From JADLCX01 sp964630785 (lineage in GTDB: Bacteria; Planctomycetota; Phycisphaerae; Phycisphaerales; UBA1924), in NCBI GenBank assembly GCA_964630785.1, contig CAZVZG010000014.1:62001-126000 (forward strand): a stretch of DNA of 64,000 bases. The letters run 5' to 3'. Below are positions 27,201-36,200 of the stretch, one piece after another. How positions within the stretch are numbered: position 1 is the first letter of the stretch; every line of letters starts with the position of its first letter. A program made the translations under genes and the position numbers. A model generated the notes under the pieces. The model was not told the DNA's origin, searched no databases, and saw only the letters and a list, made by a program, of their open reading frames with translations.

Positions 27201-30200
27201 CTCGCGTCCGGAACCCAGCGTGGCCTCGACGATCTCGAGACGGCGGTAGCTGATGCCGCCGGGTGTGGTCTGGTCTTCCTGAGTCAGGTCGCCGCCCATG
27301 CCCAGGCCCGAGAGCGTGTGGACGTCGAGCCCGGCTCCGCCGTCGGGCCACACGGCCGCGGCCTGCGCACCGGAGGCGTCGGCGGTCGCGTCGGTGTCGA
27401 GGATGTCGAGCGTGTCGCGGTCGGTGGGGGCCTCGCTGGTGGACATGCTGCCGGCGTTGGGGGGCAGGCGCATGTCGGTCTCGCCCGGGAGCATGATCGC
27501 GCCGGGTATGCCGAAGATGGAGGGATCGCCCGGGCCGCCCTCGAGCAGGATCGGGCCGGCGATGCGCCCGAGCACCAACGGACGGTCGGTCTCGCCCGGG
27601 GCCTGACCGGTGATGAAGAACCGGTCGCTGCCCGCGCCGCCGAAGATGGTGGTGCGGAGGTTGCCCGGCGTGCCGAGCACGTAGACCGTGTCGTCGCCGT
27701 CGCCGGCGTGGAGCTCGAGCGTCTCGACGGCGGTGAAGTGGATCATGAGGCCCGAACCGCTCACGCCGTCCTCATCGACGACGAAGGTGTCGCCGAACTG
27801 GGTGCCCAGCACGCGCACGGCGTCGAGGCCGTCGCCGCCGTTGATGTCGACGTTGGCGTTGGTGGCGTACTCGATGAGGTCGGCGCCCGCGCCGCCCGAG
27901 ACGCCCGCGTTGCCCCCCGACGTGCCGGAGAGCGCAAAGGCGCGGACGGTGAAGGTGTCGTTTCCGCCCTCGCCGTTGAGCTGCACGTCGGCGACGTTGC
28001 GGAAGACCACGAGTGTGTCGTTGCCCTCGCCGGCGTTGACCGTGAGCGGCGCGGACGCACCGTTGCTGACGTAGCCGACGACGGGGTCCGACTGACCGGT
28101 CGGGGTCAGGTCGATGCCGCTGGTGGTGAACTCATCACCCGTCGCCACGCGCGGCGGCGTGCGCTCGGAGCCGAAGACCTGGCCGATCTGGACCAGGTCG
28201 CGGCCGCCGCCGGTGTTGATCGTCGCGGCGATGGTGTTGTCGTCGGTGACAACCGTGTCGTCGCCGAGGAGCGTGTTGACGGTGAGGCCGCCCTCCAGGG
28301 CGGTGTTGTAGTTGACGCGGTCGCTGGTTCGGTACCCGGTGTCGCCGCGGATCGCCGGGAAGGCCGCGACGAAGTTCGGGCGGAGCAGCATCGTGTCGCC
28401 CACACCGCCGAGGTTCGAGCCGTAGACGCGGAGCGAGTCGGAGCCGTCGGCCGCGCCGCCGGAGTCAGCGATGTTCACGAGCATCCCGGCGTTTCCGAAC
28501 ATCGTAACGATGTAGGTGTCTCCGCCGAGCCCGCCCGCGAGATCGACGTGACCGTGGAACTGCTGCCCGACCTGGGTGAGCACGCCGTTGATGCGGACCT
28601 TGCCGTCCACGTCGCCGACGGCCAGGATGTCGCCCTGTGCGCCGCCGGTGAGGCTCGCGGCCTCGAAGATGCCGTGCAGGCTCTCGAACTCGGAGACGGT
28701 GGAGTACTGATCGCCGAAGGTCGATCGTGAGGCTGTAGTGACCGCACCGACGATGAACGTCTGGTCGGTGATCCGCAGGTCGGCGTTTCGGGCCTCGACA
28801 AGCGTGTCGGCGCCGCCGGCATCGGCGAAGGTGTCCACGCCGAGCCCGCCGGTGAAGGTGTCGTTGCCGACCCCGCCGTCGAGCGCGTCGTTGAATGGAG
28901 TACCGGTGAGCGTGTCGTTGTCGGCGTCGCCCGCGATGGTCAGCGCGGCCAGATCGGTCGCGACCGCCGACGCGTTGATGGTGTCGTTCCCGCTCGCGCC
29001 GTGGATGGTCACGGCGTCGCCGTCGGCGCGGATCGAGTTGAAGACCTTGAAGCGGATGACCGCCGAGTCAGAGTCGTCGGGCACATTGATCGCGAGCATC
29101 TGCTCGGTCGAGTCGGCGTCGCCGTCGAGGTCGAGCGTGTCGGGTCCCGTGGCCAGGTTCATGGTGTCGCCGGAAGACGTGCCCGCAACGGTGAGCAGGT
29201 CGGCGTCGTGGTCGCTGGCCACCACGCGCCGGGTGACCGTCCGGCCATCGACCGTCTGGGTGGTCGTCATGCCGGTGTCGTACTGGCTGAGGTCGGCGAT
29301 AACCTTGCGGATGCCGGAGCCGACAAGGTCGGCCAGAGAGATGTCGTCGGCGCCGCGCTCGCCGGTGAGCGTGAGCACCATGAAGTTGGACGATGTGATC
29401 GTGTCGAACGGCGAGCCCGAAGCGTTGAGCCGCTTGACGAGGAACCCCGTTGCCGCACGGTCGACCCGCACACGATCGGCGCCGAAGGTGAAGATGACCT
29501 GCAGAGCATTGACCCCGGCGCCGCCGTTGAGCGTCACGCCGGGCTCAGACCCGGAGTTCCAGGTGATGGTGTCGTCGTCGGCGCCGCCGTCAACCGTGCC
29601 GCCCGCACCGGACACCGCGATGTAATCGGCGCCCGCGCCGCTCTGGATGTTGACCGTGCCGGTGGTGCGCACGATGATCGTGTCGTTGCCGTCGTCGCCG
29701 GTGACGGTGACAGGCACGCTCAGGGGCACCGCGCCGTTCAAGCCGCGGGCACCATCGCGCCCCGCGAAGAAGTAGTCGTTGCTGCCGGCAAAGTTGCCCA
29801 CAATGCCCGTCACGTTGTCGTACACCTGGGTGATACCGAAGCCGCTCACGCGGATCTTCTGACCGGCGTTGGTGCCGGCGCCAATGGCCTCGACGGTGTA
29901 TTGCTCGACCGTCTCGCTCTCGCTGAGGTTGCGGTACTGCCCGAGGTCGCCGACATTGAGGTAGAGGGTGCCGCCGGAGGTCGGCGCGGCCCAGCCGTTG
30001 TCGCTGCCTGGCCCGGCCAGACGCGGCGGGGGCGGCGGGGACTGGAAGTCGAGCGTGCCGAGGCTGAACGTGCCCCCAACTTCGCCGATGGGCCAGCCGA
30101 AGTCGGCGTAGACGTACACAGTCATCTCGTGAGTGGAGCCGTTGTAGTTGAAGTCGCCGCCGGCGCCGAGGCTCACGCCGATGAACTCGCCCCACACAAC

Positions 30201-33200
30201 AATGCCCGCGTGGGCCTCGCCGTGGAAACTGCCGCTGATGTTCAGGTCGTTCGCGTCGAGGACGTCGCCGTGGCCGTCGTTCTGGGCTCGGAAATCGAAC
30301 GTCATGCCGGCCGAGAAGCTCGCGCCGAACCAGTCGTTTCCGAATCCCACGCCGCCGCTGATGCTGAAGTAGAACGCGCCGCGTGAGTAGATATCCACCG
30401 TGCCGTTGAGGGTCACGATGTCGAAGAGGTTGACGTTGAGGCTCGCGTGAATATGCCACGCGCCGTTGGCCGCGGCGTACGCCGCCGTCGGCTCGTAGGC
30501 GATCGACGTCGAGACCGAGGCCAGCTCGAGCCCCACGACCGTGAGGCCCAGTTGGCCCGAGATCTGGAGCCCCGGGGCGATCGTGTTGAGCGGCGACCCG
30601 AACCCGTGGTTGATCGGGCTGGTGAGCGTGGCATCGCCGGTGTTGAGCTGGAAGTAGGTGTTGGTGACGTCGAGCGAGAGCAGGTGCTCGATACCCAGGT
30701 GCAGGTCGTTGACGCTCACGTCGACGAGCAGCGCACCGGTGTCCTTATAGAGGACGGCCGCGCCGACCACACCGATCGACAGCAGCGGGCCGGTGGAGAA
30801 GAAGTCGGCCACGCCGAGCGACGCCTCGACGCGGACCGAGAGCTGGCTGGGGTTGTCCCTGAGCCAGAACTTACCGCCGAGCGTGAGCGTGCCGCCGAAG
30901 AGGTTGAGCCCGCCGTCGATGTACACCTCGAACGAGTTGGCATCGATGGTGACGTCGGTCGTGCCCGAGGGGCCGTAGGGCAGGTGCAGGGTCTGCTGGC
31001 TGTCGAGCGTGTTGAGCTTGAGGAAGGCGTTGCCCGTGAGCGTGAAGCCGGGGAGCGAGATGTCGGCGTTGATGCTGAGGAAACCCAGAGCGTCGCCGTT
31101 GGTGTACAGGTCGAGCGCGCCGGTGATCGACACGCCGGCGATGGGCTGGAGGTTGAGCACGCCCAGGACCGTCATCGAGAGTCCCTGGCTGGTCGCGGCG
31201 AAGGTGAACTCGCCGGCGATGATCTGGGTGGAACCCCAGTTCAGCGACCCGCCCGCGAAGATGCGCAGTCCGGGTGGCATGTCCACGGGGATGGGCGTCC
31301 CGTTGGCGGGGATAACCGTGCGCGTGGCGGGGTTGTAATAGTGCGGCACGCTCTGCGTGTCGGACGACGTGTTCACGTCGACGCTCACGGCCGCAAAGAT
31401 GGAGAGTTGCCCGATCGAGATGTTGCCGGCGAGCTGGAAGCTGCCCCAGGTGTCGAAGGTCGGAATCCCGCCCTCTTCACCGGCGACGATCGTGATCTCG
31501 CCGCTGGCGGTGAGCGTGCCCAGCGGGGCGAGGGTGGTGCTCGCGTGGATGCCGAGCATGAACTCGGCCTCGTTGGTCGAGGCGTTGAGGCCGAACTTGA
31601 TGCGGGCGTCGCCGTGCATGGCCAGGGCGAAGCCGAAGTCCTGCTCGTTGCCGAGCGTGAAGTCGCCCACACCGATGAAGCAGATGTACGGACCGGCCGG
31701 GTCGATCTGGTCGCCCGCGTTGTCCGGGTCATAGGTCGCGGGGTCGAACCGGAGCGACGGCGCGCCGCGCGGCACGATGACGCCGAGCGATTGGGTGTCC
31801 GGATCGAACGTCAGCCGGTTGAAGAGCGTGGTCTGAGAGAGCGTCGGCGCGAACCTCGTCATGAAGTCCTGCGGGAGTGTGATCAGGACGTCCTCGCTGG
31901 ACGTGTTCATGTACATCCGCAGCTCAAGGTCGAAGCTGATGAACTGGCGGAGGTCCGGGTCCAGCGTGACGGCGAACTCGAGGCGCCCGCCGAAGTCGAA
32001 CGTGTCGTCGGCCAGGTCGGCCGTTCCCTGATCGTGGCGGCGGATGAAGACCGCGCCGAGGATGTCGCCCTGCAGGGGGGATCGCAGCGTGCCGACGATG
32101 GGCAGCGGGATGGGCGCCGTGCCGAGGATGAGCAGGCTGAACCCCTCGGGCGCGATCTCCAGCGAGAAGAAACCGGCGATGGTGGTGCTGACGGCGCCGC
32201 CCACGACCGGCGGTGAGAACGTGAGCGTGGCCCCTGCGAAGATCGCCAGCGAGTACGGCTTGAGCGTGACCGTCTCGATATTGGGGTCCTGCCCGAGCAT
32301 GACAGTCTGCGTGTCGCCCGAGGTGTTGATCTTGAGCGTCGCGAGCAGGTTGCCGCTGATGCCCGCGCTGTGCAGAGGCTTGATTGCGTCGGAGCTGGCC
32401 GAAAACTTGGCCGCGCCGTAGAGGTTGATCGGCAGCAGGAGGTCGCCGTTCCCGTCGCCGTCGAGATCGACGTTCTCGAAGTTGATCACGAAGTCGCCGG
32501 AGGTGTGGACCACGCTCGATGCGTCGATGATGCCTTCCATCGAGAGGTTGGCGTCGAACGCGAACTCCAGCCGGTCGTTCGAGAACGTGAGCGAGACGAA
32601 GCCCACGTCGGTCCCGCCGGGCATGGAGGGGCCGCCCAGTCGGAAGCGCTGGTCGGCGAACGCGCCCTGGGTGAGGCCGCCCGTGTCGAACACGGCCAGG
32701 CCCTGCGTCGGCGAACCGTCGAGGCGGATGCCCAGCGTGTGGCCGTTCGCGTCGCTGGGGAGCGTGAGCGTGGCGATGCCGAACGTGGAGAAGAACGCCT
32801 TTCGCGGCGTGGGGTTCATCTCGCCCGGCGCACTGTTGGTCGGCGGCGAGAAGAAGTCGGTGAGCATGAAGATCGTGACGTGCGGGTCGGTCGCGTCGTT
32901 GATGTGCGCCAGGCTCATGAACACCTTGGCGTCGACGCTCAGGGTCGGATTGTCGGCCGGACCGACGCTGAGCGACCCGAGCAGCACAAACTGCACGTCC
33001 GTCACGCTCGCGCCGATCACAACGATCGCGTCGGCGTCGAGCCGCCAGGCCGTCGATCCGCCGGCGGAGCTCAGCGAAAAGCCCGCGTCGATTCGGATGC
33101 GGGCGTTGGGATTGCCGGCCGCGCTCATGGGGGCGTCGCCGCCCTCAACAACCAGCACCTGCGTGCCCGTGTCCGCGTCGCCCTTGACCGTGAGGGTGTA

Positions 33201-36200
33201 GGTGATCGCTCCGCCACCCGAGAGCGGATCGCTGATCTCCCAGCCGTCGTCGGTCGCGACGGCCGTGGCGTCGGGGGAGAGCGTGATGCGGCGCGTGCGG
33301 AACACGTCGGTGAGGGCGTGTGTGCCGTCGGCGTCGGTGAAGCTGATGTCCGACACCATCACCGCCGGATCGCCGTCGGCCGGGAGCTGGTCGATGAACC
33401 CGCCGTCGATGCTGAAGTTGATGCGGGAGACCACGAACTTGCCGGAGAGGTTGTCGAGCTCGATGAGGAACTCGCTGCCGGAGTCCTTGAGCAGCCAGAG
33501 GCCGCCGGGGCTGAGCGCGACGATCGAGCCCTCGTTGGGCGAGCGGGTGATCGCGATGCCCGCGTTGAGGAACTCGGTACGCAGGCCGGCGGGCAGGTAC
33601 AGACCGGGATCGACCTCACCGTCGAGCACCGCCGCCCAATCCTCGCCGGCGAGCGGGTCGGCCTCGAAGAGCAGGCCGCCGTGGCCGCCCTTCTGGTTGA
33701 TGACGAGCTGGCGCAGGGAGGACTCCCACTCCGCGTTGGTGAGCGCCGCGGGGGCCTTGAAGATGGGGGCGCGCAGGTCCACGGGGTCGGTGATGTCGGG
33801 GAGGGCGGTCGCGTTGAACGTGATGCCGCCGCGGAAGCCGGTGAGGACCAGCCCGGTGGGGCCGAGGGGGATATCGACGTTGGCCCGGACGTAGGCCTGG
33901 AGGAACCCGTGCTCGGAAAATCCGAACATCATGTCCACGCCCCAGCCGCTGGGGAGCGTGACGGACGCGCGGGCGCCGACGTAGAGCACGGAGTCGTGGA
34001 TTTCGTCCACGTTCTCCGGCGTGACAGCGACCATGGACGGGAGCGGGTTGTTGTTCGCGTCGAACTGCACGAGCCCGACGATGATGACGCCGTTGAACAT
34101 CGTGCCGCCGAGGTCGCCCGCGGCGCTGCCGGTGATGCTGTTCATGCCGACGATCGGGAACATCCCGTCGCGGATCTTGCCGGTGTCGATGACCAGGCCG
34201 TCGACCGTCAGTCCGAGCATGAGCGGGCCGACCATCCCGCCGAGGGTGGCGTTGATGGTCATCAGGAAGCGGTCCGGGTCGGCGTTGAAGTCGGGCCAGG
34301 TGAGGCCGATCGAGCCCATGGCGGTCGTCGTGGGGAGCGAGCTGGGCGCGCCGCTGCGCGTAAAGAGCCCGGTGAGCCCGCTCACGTCGATGTCCATGCG
34401 GACGAAGAAAGTCTCGGTGTTGCCCTCCTCCGGCGTGTGGCTGTCGAAGGGCACGAAAGTGCCGTTGCCCGTGATGGCGAAGTTGCCGGCCGCGCCGGTG
34501 AAACTGACCGCCCCACCACCGCCGCCGAACAGGGACGGGGGCAGGTTCAGCGAAGCGGTGAGTGTGCCGACCGTGAGCATGAAATCATCGTCGCCCGCGG
34601 CCGGGTTGATCTCGATACCGCTGCCGGAGATGCTGACGTAGCCGAGCGAGAAGCCGATGGTTGTCGCCGAGAACGTGAAGCCGTTGGGCACGAGGTTGTC
34701 GTCGAGCGTGAGCATCGCGACTAGGCCGCTGCCGTGCGCGTTGAACGATCCGACCGGGTTGCCGACGATCAACTGATCGGCGCCCACGCTGATCGAGCCG
34801 AGCACCGCGCCCACAAGCATTCCGTTCTCGTCGAACGTCATGCCCCAGTTGGTCACGGTGATGAATGGGTCGGCCACACGCAGGAAGTTGCCGACCTTGA
34901 GGTACGACACGCCGTCGATGTCCTCGGCGCCGCCGAACGTGCTGGTCGTGAGCGTGACCGTGAGCGAGCCGAAGAGGAAGCCATCGCCGCGGATGACCAG
35001 CCCGGGGTCCATCGAGCCGTCCTCCGGCTCGACGTGGCCCGAGAGGTGCAGGCGCGGGACGGCGATGTCCATGGTGTCGACCGAGAACAGCGTCTGCGTG
35101 CGATCACCCGCGGGGTCGTAGCTCAGCAGCAGTCCCTCGGCGTGGGCCATGACGACGTTGGGCACCTCGAAGTCCAGCGTCGCGGCCGTGAGCGAGTAGC
35201 CATTGGGCACGTTGTTCTCGTCGAACGTGAGCGCCGCGACGATGCCGGTCCCGCTGCCCATCGTCCCGCCCGCGAGCTCGACCCGGAACTCCTCCACCCC
35301 GAGGCTGATCGACCCGACCGACGCGCCGGCCAGCGTGCCGTCCTCGTTGAAGGTCATCCCGAAGCTGGTGATGTTGAACGACGGGTTCTTGACCTTGAGG
35401 AACGACGCGACGCTCAGGAAGCCCTCCGGGTCCGCGCTCCCGAAGTCGCCGGTGTTGAGCGTGATCGTGAGCGAACCGAACAGGAATCCGTCGCCGCGGA
35501 TGACCAGGCCGGGGTCCATCGAGCCGTCCGCGGGCTCGACGTGACCCGAGAGGTGCAGCTTGGGCATCTCGATGTCCATCGTGCCGATGGACAGAAGCGT
35601 CTGCGTGCGCCCGGCGCTGGGATCGTACGAAAGCACCACTTCTTCGGCGTCGGCCACGACGACGTCCGGCACCTCGAAGTGCAGCGTCGCCGCGCTGAGC
35701 TCGAACCCCGTCGGCACGCCGTCGGGCGAGAGCATCATCGTCGCCGAGAGCATCGTGCCGCTGGCGTTGACCCCCGAGGCCAGGTCGAGCCGGACCTCGG
35801 CGAAGCCCAGGCTGATCGAATCGGGTGACGTGCCGCTGACCGTCCCGTCCTCCGCGAAGGTCATGCCGAAGTTGGTGATGGTGAATGACGGGTCCTTGAT
35901 GCGCAGGAACGAGGCGATCGCGATAAAGCCCTCGCCGTCCGCGCCGCCGAGGTCGCCGGTGTTCAGCGTCACGGTCAGCGAGCCGAACATGAACCCGTCG
36001 CCGCGGATCACCAGGCCGGGGTCCATCGAACCGGGCGCCATGGCCACATCGCCGCGCAGGTGCAGCCGCGGCAGCTCGATCGAGAGCGTTTCGGTCGAGA
36101 AGAGCGTCTGCGTGCGGTCCGCGTCGGGGTCGTACGCGAGCATCACGCCGGTCGCGTCGGCCTTGATGACTTCGGGGACCTCGGCGTGGAACTCGGCGGC

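Noticed and set aside
25527..28730. 1,067-codon open frame on the plus strand
   Set aside because: It is antisense to the RTX repeats; the repetitive GTC/GCC codons avoid stops. The translation is a low-complexity Ala/Val/Asp/Arg sequence with no domain.
32370..34724. 784-codon open frame on the plus strand
   Set aside because: Antisense to the giant gene, Arg/Glu/Val-rich and without recognisable motifs.
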